The notes under the pieces were generated by a model. It ran no database searches. It was not told the origin of the DNA and was given only the letters and a program-made list of their open reading frames with translations. The position numbers and the translations under genes were made by a program. Positions 32,586 to 43,800 of a stretch of 64,000 nucleotides of DNA are shown in pieces; position 1 is the stretch's first letter; each line of letters starts with the position of its first letter. This stretch comes from Sabellastarte sp. h YS-2021 (taxonomy: Eukaryota > Annelida > Polychaeta > Sabellida > Sabellidae): NCBI GenBank assembly GCA_964017235.1, contig OZ024931.1:23412189-23476188 (forward strand), in the 5' to 3' direction.

Positions 32586-35280
32586 ATTTATTTATTTATT
32601 ATAGTGACATGCAATTCACAAAAACATGTTTTAAATAAATTATACCAATTGCCCAGCCCCCAATGGGCTTATAAGTAACTTCAAATACACAGTATTTCAT
32701 TTGTTGGTTGAACATAATACAATTCCATAATTAGTTATGTAACACAAATATTTTTGATTTAAGTCTGAAAACATGGTAGTGACAATAATAATAATAAAAA
32801 ACACAATAAATATTAAATTCAACATAAAAGACAATAGAAAATTGTATATATTTATCTATTGACTATAGTTTGTCTAATATTCCAGGATGTCTTTAAATAA
32901 TCAATTAACAAGTTCTCAAAATCTCTTAACACTATTTGAAACTTTTCTTCATCAGTCAAACTTGCAAAATTTTTTACCTTAAGACATATCTCATTGAACA
33001 TTTTTTCCCTTGGCTCCTTAAATATACAACATTTACAAAGAAAGTGAATTTCATCCTCCGCTGATTCTGTATTATATGTGAGGCATGTTCTTTCTTCAAT
33101 GTTAAGTTTTCTATATTTTTTAGTTTGTGAATCTTTAATGAGGTGATATCTTCCAGTTTCTATGTGTAAGGGTAATACCCCAGCTCTAAACTGTGAAATA
33201 AGAGAACGTTTATATCGTGGAATGTAAGATTGAAGATGATTTGCTGGTTTCAAACTGGTTTTAAAAGTTTTATAAAGTCTTAACTATGGTTTTGATTCAG
33301 CATCTTGCTTCCATTCATGTTCTGCAAGTTTAAACAAAGTAGCCTTTGCTTTTTCAATATCAACAATTTGTTTTAAATTATATTCATTGTCAAAATCTAG
33401 TTTACTAAAAATTTCCTTTACATTCTGGCACCAGCTGGATTGAGTTTCTTCATAGTCCCACTGGAATATTGTTTTTGTGAGACGATTATTACCTATTTTT
33501 ATTAATCTATTCCATAGTCGTATCTTCTGAATCTACTGGGCAACCATCCCATTTCTCCATTTAGAGCTGGAACTGGTGTTAACCCATGCACACCTAAAAA
33601 ATATCGCATGGCCTTATTCTGAATAACATCACACTCTGGAGCTTTTTTATGTGACTAAATAGATGAAGAATAATCTAAGATGGTTGCAATTTGTGAGTTA
33701 AATATAGTAGTAAATGTTTTATATGTAACATCTTTAAGATGTTTTAATTTGGCTATCACAGCACCGAATGCCCGGCCTCCTGAATCAGCAAGTGTCCTAA
33801 TACCATTATTAAAGTTAAGGTTAGCATCAAGGTATAATCCCAAGTGCATTATTTTACTTTTTTCTATATTTATATTTAGTTTCCATTTGGAGCACCATTC
33901 ATGGGTTGTATTTAACAAGGTTTGGAGATCTTTTTCATTTTCAGCTAATAAAACAATATCATCTGCATATAAAAGCACACATATATTTTTACCATTCACT
34001 TTAATACCAATGTTTAATCTTTTTAATGTCTCTGCAAGGTCATTAATATAAATGCAAAAAAAGTGTTGGGGAAAGATTATCTCCCTGTTTTACTCCTGAT
34101 GTCACTGGAAACCAATCAGTTACATTTTGATTCAGACGCTTACTTATTTGCTTATTTGGGGTTTTATGTCGCTGAAACGGTTTTGTTATAAAGAGAATGA
34201 ATGGCTTTGTAAATTTTACCATTTATTCCATAGCTCAACAACCGATACATTAATAGATCTCTATCAACCCAATCAAAAGCTTTTTGTAAGTCAATAAAAG
34301 ATGCAAATACTGGCTTTTGTAAACTGATTTCTTATTAGGGTTGTTAGAGAAAAAAATATGTTCCTCACAAGACTGACCTGAATGAAAACCATTTTGCTCA
34401 TCTGCTAAGATATTTGACTGATTTGAGCCAAATGGATGGGACAAAACTGCTATCGAAACATTTCTGAAAGTACTTCAGAAGTAATACATAAACAGATTTA
34501 TTTTTTATAACTTCATGTGGTATATTATCCCAACCAGCTGATTTGTTTCTTTTTAACTTATTTAATACTTTTTCAACTTCATCATACATAATTGATTTGT
34601 TAAAAGGATCATTTGAAATTTCAAAGTTTAAGTATAATGGTTGTTCTTAAAAAGTTTTTTGCTGTAGAATTTCTTGGTAAAAGCGAATGTCAAAATTATC
34701 ATCTTGACTTGGTTTGTTATACAGATTTTCAGTTTTCCACTTATCAAGTACAGACTTTGTGTCTGTTGTGTAGTTATTATTAACTTTAACCATCATAGGG
34801 ATTTGTTGTTTCTTGTTTGGCCCTAAAGTTTTAATATGTCTCCAAAATTCTTTTGGATTTGTTGTATTTATAGTTTCAATGTCATTTATTACTTTCTGTT
34901 AAAATTGCGCTTACTTTTACGCAGAGCTTTATCAAATTTGTCTCTTGCTGTTTTGTATTCATGCCTTGCTTGACATTTTGCAGATTTTGAGTAACTTACT
35001 TTTAAAAATCCTTTTTCACACTTGCACATATTTTCCCATAACACAGTTAAATTATCATCTCAATAAGGTTTTGAAAAATTCAGGTATTTTCTAGTTTTTC
35101 AACTTGCTCCTTTTGTGTCAAGATACCTGTCCATTTCATCAAAGAAACTTTTAGTGAGCTTTGTGTGCATATTATCAATACTTCCTTGAGAATATAACAT
35201 TTTTTCAATGTTTTCAGTTAATGTTAAAATAGTATCTTTCCATTTCATGAACTCTGGGGGACTTTTTCAAATTTGTATCG
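32586..35280 (-). mobile_element. LINE, a second non-LTR family, partial and decayed
   Basis: On minus, an endonuclease-to-RT linker is likely at about 35280-34600. RT blocks follow: NKSAGWDNIPHEVIKN (about 34550-34510), FIDLQKAFDWVDRDLLMYRL (about 34300-34240) and the catalytic LLYADDIVLLAENEKDLQ (about 33980-33925). Next is RAFGAVIAKLKHLKD. The C-terminal domain is RSLISQFRAGVLPLHIETGR with Cys/His positions in RTCLTYNTESAEDEIHFLCK (33210-33030). The tail is a (taaa)n run near 32586-32603. Several frame breaks are present. The motifs differ from the L2/CR1-like pieces; the clade is not certain. A short 3' scrap of SINE family S1 seems to lie at about 34155-34182. Confidence 0.7.
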
Positions 35281-35299
35281 TTTATTATTATCAGTAGTT

Positions 35300-35525
35300 A
35301 CCAATTGCTTTCTATCTCGTCATAACTGAGTAACAGCTACTAAAATGAGCCAATACCCTTTATCTTTAAAAGTATTAGAGATAGGCAATTTCTTCTAAAT
35401 TTGTCATTCACCTACTTTTGGGTGATCTACCACGCAGTGAAGTTTCAGGTCTGTAGCCCGCTCAGTATAGCTATTAAAATGAGTAAATGTCTTTTGTGTT
35501 TAAAACTATTGCAATCAAACATTAA
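35300..35525 (+). repeat. Diverged relic of the 155-bp satellite
   Basis: It shares with the 14-16.7 kb array 'cataactgagtaacagctac', 'attcacctacttttgggt' and 'aggtctgtagc', in the same order and a comparable spacing. It covers one to one and a half units. It is strongly diverged and sits just outside the LINE. Confidence 0.5.
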
Positions 35526-35990
35526 AGTGCCTCTTGCTTGTTGTCACTTTGACATGCCTCCATATCACAAAAAAATTTATATTCCACTATCTTTAGTACA
35601 TCTAATTTAGACTGCGGGAGATAAATACATCTGTCAGAATGCTTGTTCTATCTCTGCACTACCTGCTGGTGAATATTTATGCCTTCTTAAGGGCTGCTTC
35701 TTGTTTATGCAATGTTTGAATCAGTTTTATCTTTCATTTTTAAAAGTATCAAAATATATATTTACATTAAATTGGTGTAAGATATAAATATATTATATTC
35801 ATTTATAGATGTTACTCAATTTGCTAGAAGTGTGATTTGTTACCTTTGCCTGCCCTGTTAAGTACATAACATGAAAGTTCCATCTACAACTACCTCACAT
35901 ATACCATATTCCTAAATGTTGCCATTTACTTTTGTTGTAATTGTTTAATTCACATTTTACACACACTATGTTTTCATTTTGGATCATGTC

Positions 35991-36190
35991 TGTCTATGTG
36001 GTGTAGCTTGACCAGTTCTGTCTGATCACTCAAGTTAAGCAGCACTGGGCTTGGTTGGTGTCTTGATGGGGATGAATTATGGACCAGGTATGGGCAGACG
36101 CATAGTGACTCAGATGATCACTTATATGATGGTCCCATAACAATATAACTGAAACAACGTAATAGACTCTGTGTTAAAATCAATCAATCA
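35991..36190 (+). mobile_element. 5S-rRNA-derived SINE (SINE3-like)
   Basis: The first 108 bp resemble 5S rRNA: gtctatgtggtgtagcttga, ccagttctgtctgatcactc, aagttaagcagcactgggct, tggttggtgtcttgatgggg. These include the internal box A and box C promoter positions. The body starts CATAGTGACTCAGATGATCA, nearly identical to the tRNA-headed SINE at 18414. The tail is (atca)n at about 36180. Too diverged to be a functional 5S gene. Confidence 0.75.
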
Positions 36191-36746
36191 TTCATTTCAG
36201 ACCACTTCACTTCAAGAGCTACAGGCTAATGTTTCTTCAAGGGTGCTTAAATGGTTAGAAAGTTCATCAGATGCTCACCTCAGGTTTAGCTTATGTTATT
36301 GACTTATAAATCCAAATTTTCAAATGAGGTATCCTCAGGTGCAGCAAGTGCAATGGGTTAGTAAATTAGTTTATTTACTTCCCACATTATCTCTGTGTTT
36401 TCAAAATCGTTTAAATGGACACTGTCATCACCTTGCCCAGTGCGCCCATGCATCATTGGACACTTTTAACAAAAGAAAAACTCTCGGGTGTAATTTAATT
36501 TTCACGAATCTACACTTTTCAGCTTCAGAATCCACACTTTTAAGCTTGAGACTTCATACCTTTTAGCTTAAGAATCCACTTTTTAGAATAAAAATTCACA
36601 CTCTTTTTGATTGTTTAATTTAATGGACCTGATTATAATGTAATCAGGTAAACATAGTCTGACAATTTTAATGTTGATTTTTTTTAAAAAGTGTGTTTTA
36701 TAAGATATCATTTTAAGAATTTACACATATAAACCACAGTAGTACA

Positions 36747-37244
36747 TAGGGATGGGTCGGTATGAAAAATATGTAGATCGGGATGTCGCCAATGCAAAAC
36801 CGTACCGAATTCGGGACTCCGCGTTTTAGTTCACCCCAAACAAACATGGACGTTTCCTCAACGACATCGCAATAAAAACTCATAAATGCACAAAATATGT
36901 GATAAAAATGTATAATGTCTTCATATTTCTGGTTTCTTTCCAATATTTTAAGTTTTCCTTTATTTTTATGAGTTGACAAGCGAAATTGAGGTTATAAAGT
37001 GTCGTAACCAAAACATGGCAGTTCTGCTCAACGCATCGCTTAGTGCACTATAAAAGTCTGTAAATGGACGAAAATATGAGATAAAAGCTTATAATTTCTT
37101 CAGATATTGGGTATGTTTCTGATATTTTTACTCTTCCTTCCATTATATGTGCTGACAAGCGAAGTGGCGGTTGTAAAATCTCATCACGGTATTTCAGTAA
37201 AATGCTCTCGACACCGAGATACCGGACCTACCGACCCATCCCTA
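36747..37244. mobile_element. hAT-type MITE, 498 bp
   Basis: The inverted ends TAGGGATGGGTCGGTA and taccgacccatcccta are flanked by an exact 8-bp duplication GTAGTACA (36739-36746 and 37245-37252), which is diagnostic of hAT-type insertion. The interior is a tandem duplication of about 165 bp (about 36847-37010 and 37011-37190), sharing 'tgacaagcgaa', 'aacatgg' and 'aaaatatgagataaaa'-like blocks. No transposase is encoded. Confidence 0.85.
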
Positions 37245-37252
37245 GTAGTACA

Positions 37253-38214
37253 AAATATATGAAATTGATATTCATTTCACAAAACAAAATGTTTCAAACT
37301 TGACACTGACTTTGAAACAATCTTAATATTTGGAACAAAAATTGCTTTAACGTTCATGAAAATTTTACAATCCCTGAGTGTATTTAGCGATGTGTTGCAA
37401 GTGATTAAGTTGTACATCTATCCTGTGGGGAAAATGTCCAAATGTAAGATGGAGCATCACAAAGCTTAATTGGTGCACAATGAACCAAAAGTGCAAAAAA
37501 ATGGCGAATTTACATCACTCACTCACTCTACACCAATACATAGGGACATACATATATAAAATACAATGATAAAAAATTCAAATCTGGCCCCAATACACTT
37601 CCGTAAACATTATATATCAATCCAATAGTTTATACTTAGTGAAACAAAAATGCGCAAACCTACTAATGTGGAGGCTTTATTGTTTTCTCTTGTATTCAAG
37701 AGAAACGAATGTTGTTGTATTTCGTAAGTTTTTTCTTCGGTGAATTCCACAAGTCCGCAAAAAAATAAATAAATAATTTTCAAACTGAATATAACCTTGA
37801 AAATAAACGAGAATACAGCCTTTATATACAAGTAAAATGTGATGTTCAGCTTGTGTGAATTTCGGAACAGTTAATTATGTATATGCCAAGAATGTCTTGT
37901 AATATGAACAACCTAGTTAAGATTTTCTATATATTTAGCATCTTCGTTATAAAATACATATTGCACAGGGAGTAGTTTGGTTAGAACCATAACGTATTCA
38001 TACATGTACACAAAATAATACTTTTTAAGATTGTGGAGCCAAGTATTCAAATTGATTCATAGCTCCCCTGATCTTGGCATGTTGAAGAACATTGCCTTGA
38101 ACAGTCAACTCACCAGATGAATAAATGGTAGCTCTTTCTTAGTTACTAGTCTCTCCAAGTCTCATTTTTGTAGTAACATATCTACATAACCATTTTATAA
38201 ACATTTGTTATCTC
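37253..38214. other. Non-coding AT-rich stretch
   Basis: No gene, RNA or clear repeat was recognised. Confidence 0.4.
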
Positions 38215-38445
38215 GACCAAGAAGGTTATGTTTGTGACTTTGCAAATATTTTGCAAAAGTATATATTACTCACTCTGTTTGCTTGTTTGTTTATAAGTTT
38301 GTTTGCAGCATAACTTCAAGACCACTGCATGGATGGTAATGCAATTTTAGGGAGCATCAGAACTTTTACAAGGACGAACTGATCCTCCATACTCGACTGC
38401 TTTGGTTGGAGGCCTGCACTCCAGGAGGACTTTCTAGCAATACCT
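38215..38445 (+). repeat. Interspersed repeat family R1, second copy
   Basis: A 'gaccaagaaggttatgttt' start, a tgttt-rich part, 'cataacttcaagaccactgc' and the end 'ggaggcctgcactccagg' correspond in order to the copies at 1-255 and 60895-61155. Confidence 0.5.
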
Positions 38446-38551
38446 CTGTTAAATACTTGAATTAATTGGCTGAAAAAAAAAGACATTTTGTAAACACAAA
38501 AGCTATAGGGCAGACAGATGACTCACACTGGTGGGCTTTCAGCAATATTTA

Positions 38552-38788
38552 GGGGCCACGGTGGCAGAGTGGTAACACTCTCACCTCCCATCTCTGAGGC
38601 CGAGGTTCGGTTCCTGGCATGGCCTCAAGTGGGAAAGCTGGTAGTTGCTTGCCGTTGGTCAGCAGTTTACAGTACAGAACCCTGACAAACTGTATGTACT
38701 GGTTTCCTGTGCCCTTCCAACTACCATTTGTGATATGACCTGTACAGTGTTGAAAGCGACGTAAAAACCTCAAATAAAGAAATAAATC
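38552..38788 (+). mobile_element. tRNA-derived SINE, family S1
   Basis: The head ggggccacggtggcagagtg, box B 'gaggttcggttcc', the body 'aagctggtagttgcttgccg' and 'gtgatatgacctgtacagtg' and the end 'gaaagcgacgtaaaa' with an aaataaag tail match the copies at 30772 and 45674. 'cagcaatat' occurs on both flanks (about 38541-38549 and 38787-38795), probably the target duplication. Confidence 0.8.
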
Positions 38789-38795
38789 AGCAATA

Positions 38796-40378
38796 TATTA
38801 ATCTGCCTTAATTGGGGTTGTAACTTTTGATCTAGCTAATTATGACAGGCTGATAAGCCTAAAGTTGATAAAGTACCATCAAAATATAAACTCTTAATAT
38901 AGTTTACTGGGAAATATCTAATGCCATCAAGATTAAATATGAATGCAGAAGCAAGGAAGCTTAACTTCAATGGAATCGACAAATCAATTGACCATAATTC
39001 AAAAGTAGCCTATTTTACTGCTGCATAATGCCACACCCTTGAATAGAGGTCCTGTATGAGATACAAAGATTAATATGAAGGAGACGAGGAGGCCGACACG
39101 AAGAGGCCCCATAAAGGATTATAACATTGACCTAAGACTAGAACCACACGGAGGTGGACTAGCTGAAGGACATACACCATGACCTTGTTCACAGCAACAA
39201 GTACCATGTACCCTCATTGGGGGATAGATCTGTCATAGTGGTCAACCTCATCTGATTTCTTGTTTGTTTTGTGTAAATATTAGCCTTGCTGAAGGCTCAA
39301 GTTTCTTTGCAGTTAGGGAATGTTTCCAGTTCAGATAATGGAGTTTCACTTTCTATAATGTACTCATACACATACATAGCATACGGCTAAGAGAAAGCCT
39401 TCTTCTGGAGAGCTTCCTTTAAAATTCTGAATGCGTACCTTATGATTGCCAAATGTTTCTGCACCTATTCTGAACATATTATATACATATGGGCCTTAAT
39501 AAGCAAGGCTATGTAAATATAAATGTAAATGACCTGGTGCTTGGAATTAAATGGGAAATTGTGCTTCATTATTTCATACACTGAGGCCTAAAATGAAGGA
39601 CTGGCCTTGTATAAGCTTTTGTTTTCAGGGGCAGTTCATATGACTTTTGTGACATTCAAAAGAAGAAGACACAGTGCTACACATTGTCCTTATCATCGTA
39701 GGTCACCTGCAAGTTATTTGCATACACAATCTTTATTGCTCAAGCCTCTTCAGAACTTGATATTGTGGCAGTCAGGGCCATTCGTTTCTGGTTCAACCAT
39801 AGGTCAGGACTGGGTGCAATGTTTTGGTCATTTAGGGAAGTTTACCCAAGAATGGCCAGGAACGAAGAGAAACCACCAAAACCCAAATATATTCATGAAT
39901 TGTCCCGGACAAAATGGAACCATCGTATATTATAAAGAAGAAGAGAACACAAAAGCAGACCTCCACCTTTTCTTTCTCAATAAACTGTATTTTAAGTTCT
40001 TTTTGCTCTCTCTACATTGAAGTGTGTTACTGAATTTAAAAGATTTATGCAGTCTCGTATACTTGCTTGTAGCCTTGCTTAAGGCTCAAATTTGCATTAT
40101 ATCTTTTCAAACATGCACACAAATATTTGGTATTCATAAAGCACTCATAGATGTTATGAGATAGAAGCTTATCAGACATCTTTCTCTTAGCTGTATGTTG
40201 CTTTAAAAGTCAGTACATGTATGAGTACATTATAGAAACTAAAGCAATACAAAATTGACATAAATGTTACAATTCGCCTTTTCCAATATAATTTCAATGA
40301 ACCGTGAGTCAAAGTTTATAATGGGACATGCTTTAGTACACATCACATGTAGTCATATTACTGGATTCTAATGCATGA
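38796..40378. other. Upstream flank of the dehydrogenase gene
   Basis: No second gene is supported. An open stretch of 137 codons at 39607-40020 has no recognisable domain and unusual composition, and I do not call it. The promoter of the downstream gene may lie in the right part, but no core element can be defended. Confidence 0.35.
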
Positions 40379-40379
40379 C

Positions 40380-40406
40380 GGGGGGGGGGGGGGGGGGGGG
40401 GGGGGG
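40380..40406 (+). repeat. Poly-G run of about 26 bases
   Basis: This is an uninterrupted G tract directly before a SINE, about 465 bp upstream of the dehydrogenase start codon. Its length may be unreliable because of sequencing or assembly error. Confidence 0.8.
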
Positions 40407-40625
40407 CTTGGTGTTGTAGTGGGTAACCCACTTTTGAGGTGAGTGGTTCGAACCAGTGACCCAACCCTAAGCGGGAAAGTTGACAGTTGCTTACCGATGC
40501 CTGGGAGTTTACAGTGAAGAAGCTTTAGCAACTAAAATGAACTGGTTCTTCTGCCCTTAAAAAAGTACACATCTTGATATAATCTATATAGTGTGCTGAA
40601 AGTGACATTAAACTCACATATATAA
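40407..40625 (+). mobile_element. tRNA-derived SINE, S1-like body with a different head
   Basis: The head ggtgttgtagtgggtaaccc and box B 'gagtggttcgaacc' differ from the family S1 head. The body 'gcgggaaagttgacagttgc', 'gggagtttacagtg' and the end 'gctgaaagtgacattaaa' align with S1. It is diverged and therefore older. Confidence 0.6.
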
Positions 40626-40869
40626 ATATGTAGGTAAATAATTCCAGAGTTGAAATGTCAGCTGTTAACCACTCAATTATTGGAGACAAGAATTCAGAGC
40701 CTGCAAGAAGGCTAGGTGTACACTCACAAGGCAACTTTTAGCTTGTGTTTTGCTCTGTCTGTGATAATGGCATGTGCTAGGATAACTTTGACCAGAAAAC
40801 TCTGATAAAGACTTTTCCATTGTTTGAGGAGGATTTGTTTTGAAAGGAAGGAGTAATTTAACATCCAAA

Positions 40870-43800
40870 ATGTTTGTCCTGGCAATTGTGGGATTAATTA
40901 CATTGTTTTTATTTATTTGGATTTTTCGACGGAGTGGCTTTAACAAAGGTAAGTTCTTAAAACGCTTTAAAGGTTTCACGCCAATATAGAAAAAAGAGAG
41001 ACCCCTTTAGAAGTGTTCAAATCAAATAAGACTGCTATATTGGTTTGTATATATTATTAAAAATATAGATCCCGTTTATCTCCCGGGAACGTTAAATAAC
41101 TTTAGTATGACTGTTTTTTAATGTATTCTGCATGCATTAAATACTTCATCTTTCATTGGCAATCATTAACTTGGTTTGGTTTGTATTCCTATAAAAGTTT
41201 TGAGCAATAAATTGTGATACTGTATTTCTTCCATTGATATTTTTAGACAACTAGAAGTGAAATACATATAGCAGGCATATATACACTGAGCAGTGGAAGT
41301 TTAATTCACTGTTGTTCAGTTCCTAATGCTTTCCTCATTTCTCCCTGTTTGGACTGCTTGTTAATAAAAGGGAAATTCCACTTCAGAGAACAGTCTTGGG
41401 GAGCTGCCTGTTGGTAAACCTTGTGGTCCCGGAGCTGTACACTCAAATATTACACAATAATATTTTTTGCCTGAAGCAACCAAGATTCATCCAGCATGTT
41501 CCTGGATCATTTGGAGAAGCCTCCAGTGTGTCGCTAATCCGTGGAAATGGAACTGGGGTATTAGATTCTTGTAAATACTGTTCCCTCATTTAGTTGGTAT
41601 CATGCATGTGCAATTGAACAGAACACGTTTGGACCAGGGTAGCTTGGGTAGGTTTGAAAACAGGAGCCAGCTCAATCACTGCAAACTTCATACCGTCCTT
41701 ATTGACAAATAAAACCTTATTTCATGTCACCTATCTTCCAGATATATAGGACATAGGATTAAGGAGATAAATCTATCTGTTTATTTCATTTGATGTTGAT
41801 TCTTCTATCACAGCATTGTGAAAGCTTGACAGTGGATAGCTGGAAAGAGACAAATTACTCACCTTGTGAGAGGTCTTGATACATCACTAAAATGGTATCA
41901 TGTATCAACGTCACTGAACCAAGGACAAGGTGGCTACTGTAAAATATGTTCCCAGTCCAGGGGGCTCGAATGGTTAATGCTAGTGTAGTTATTTAATTGC
42001 CAGATAGTGTTATTGTGAGATATATGTTGAACTTACAGAAAAGATTGCCTTTGTAAAATTACAAGACATATGATTGCTATCTTGGAAATACAAAATCATG
42101 TTACAAGATACAAATGTCTCATATTTTGCGACAACTCATTGTAACACTGTAAAGCTCAATTTATTACATCGCATTTAATACACGTTTATGTTTTGAACCT
42201 GTAGTACCGGTAATAACTCAAAGTACATGTATTGTAAAAGCCACATAAAATAAAACATAAAATAATGTACTTCAAACTGTTAGAGACTCCTACGTTGTAA
42301 AGAAAACACCATTTCAATCATGTTAACTCGTTCTAATATCCCCTAATACTTCAAGTATTAGACTTGCTCCAAGTCTTTGTATTTCTCATTCCAGCAAATC
42401 TGACATACATGAAATCATAAGGAACCCACTTGATGAGTCAAAAAAGCTTCTGTCTAGAGAAATACAAACCCACATTCTGGTAAAAAAAGTCATTCAGTCC
42501 TCATATAATACCTTAGACAAAAGGACTTGATGAAAGTCTATTCAAGTATCAGAGCCTGATGTAGATACCACATTTTGCAGACAAATAGAACTTTTCGAGG
42601 AGTTTCTCAAGTAGAATGGGCATCCCAACATGGCATAAAATAGAATATTTAGGGTTTACTTAATATCCTTAAATAAAAGTCTGAGGTGTACTGGTTTTGA
42701 ACTCCTGTCTCCACGGCCACATCCAACGCTGCTGCTGCCACCACCACCATGGTCTACATAAGGTTGTGATTCAGTCGTCTTTTGGTTTAACACAGTGATA
42801 TAAGATGAGTTAAGGTATTGGTTGTTTCATGACGTGTTTGTCTGATGGTGAGTTGAGGTTGCTTCTCTGTGACTAACATTTGTAGGACTCTCTTCCAACT
42901 GTTATTGACAGTTAAAAACCATGTCCAATCAGTGGCGATCTGCCTGTAATGTGAATAACTCAGACAAAATGGGGCGACCTGGAGGTGGGGTTCCACCATC
43001 GAGAAAAAGTTCTATACTGCCTGTAGTTTTGAAAGAGGCATAAGCAATTCAGAAATGTGGAATGGTCAATGGTGTCAAATGCGGCTGACTGATCCAAAAG
43101 AACCAGTGCCCAAGCCTCCCTTTTGATAGAGAAAGGTGGTTCTCATTTTTATAGACAACAGGGCTGTTTCTGTTGAGTGACCAACCTTGTAGACAGATTG
43201 TTTCTTATTATTTAGTCGATATGAATTTATATGCTCAATCATCCAAGAGCTAGTAGCTGGTTTAACTAGATATAAATCACAAGCCAGATACAGGATGGTA
43301 TCTTCATATCATCGATAAGAAAAGAAGCCTTTTTGATCAGTGGGGTGACAACTGTCTTCTTGAAACCACCTGGAACAAAGTCCTCAGGCAAGGAACAGTT
43401 TATCAACTTAGTTATTGATGGAAGAAGAATATCTAAACATTTCTTCACAAGAAAAGTGGGCCAGGGTCCAACAGGCAAGATATTGTGGGAGATGTAGAAA
43501 TACGTTTCTGTACTTCTTCATCAAATACATACCTTAAAGCCCAAAATCAGGAGGCTCAGGGAGAGCCGGGGTCTCAAAAGAATCAGCATTTGAGAATGTT
43601 TCACGAATCTTAAAGATCTTATCAGAAAAAAAAACAGAGACAAAGTGATCAGCCAGCGATTTCTCGGATTCATGAGAAGGAAGAACATTTTCAGGGATCC
43701 TGTGAAGTTAACTGTGAACACACAAATAAGTTGTGGGGCAAATATAATTTAATCTTAAAAGGTAAAGATGAAAAACAAACAAACAAAAAACAAGTATGAT

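Noticed and set aside
35991-36098. 5S rRNA gene
   Set aside because: Too many differences from 5S rRNA, and fused to a SINE core and an (atca)n tail.
39607-40020. 137-codon open frame on plus
   Set aside because: No recognisable domain, membrane segment or splice context; probably chance in a region with few stops.
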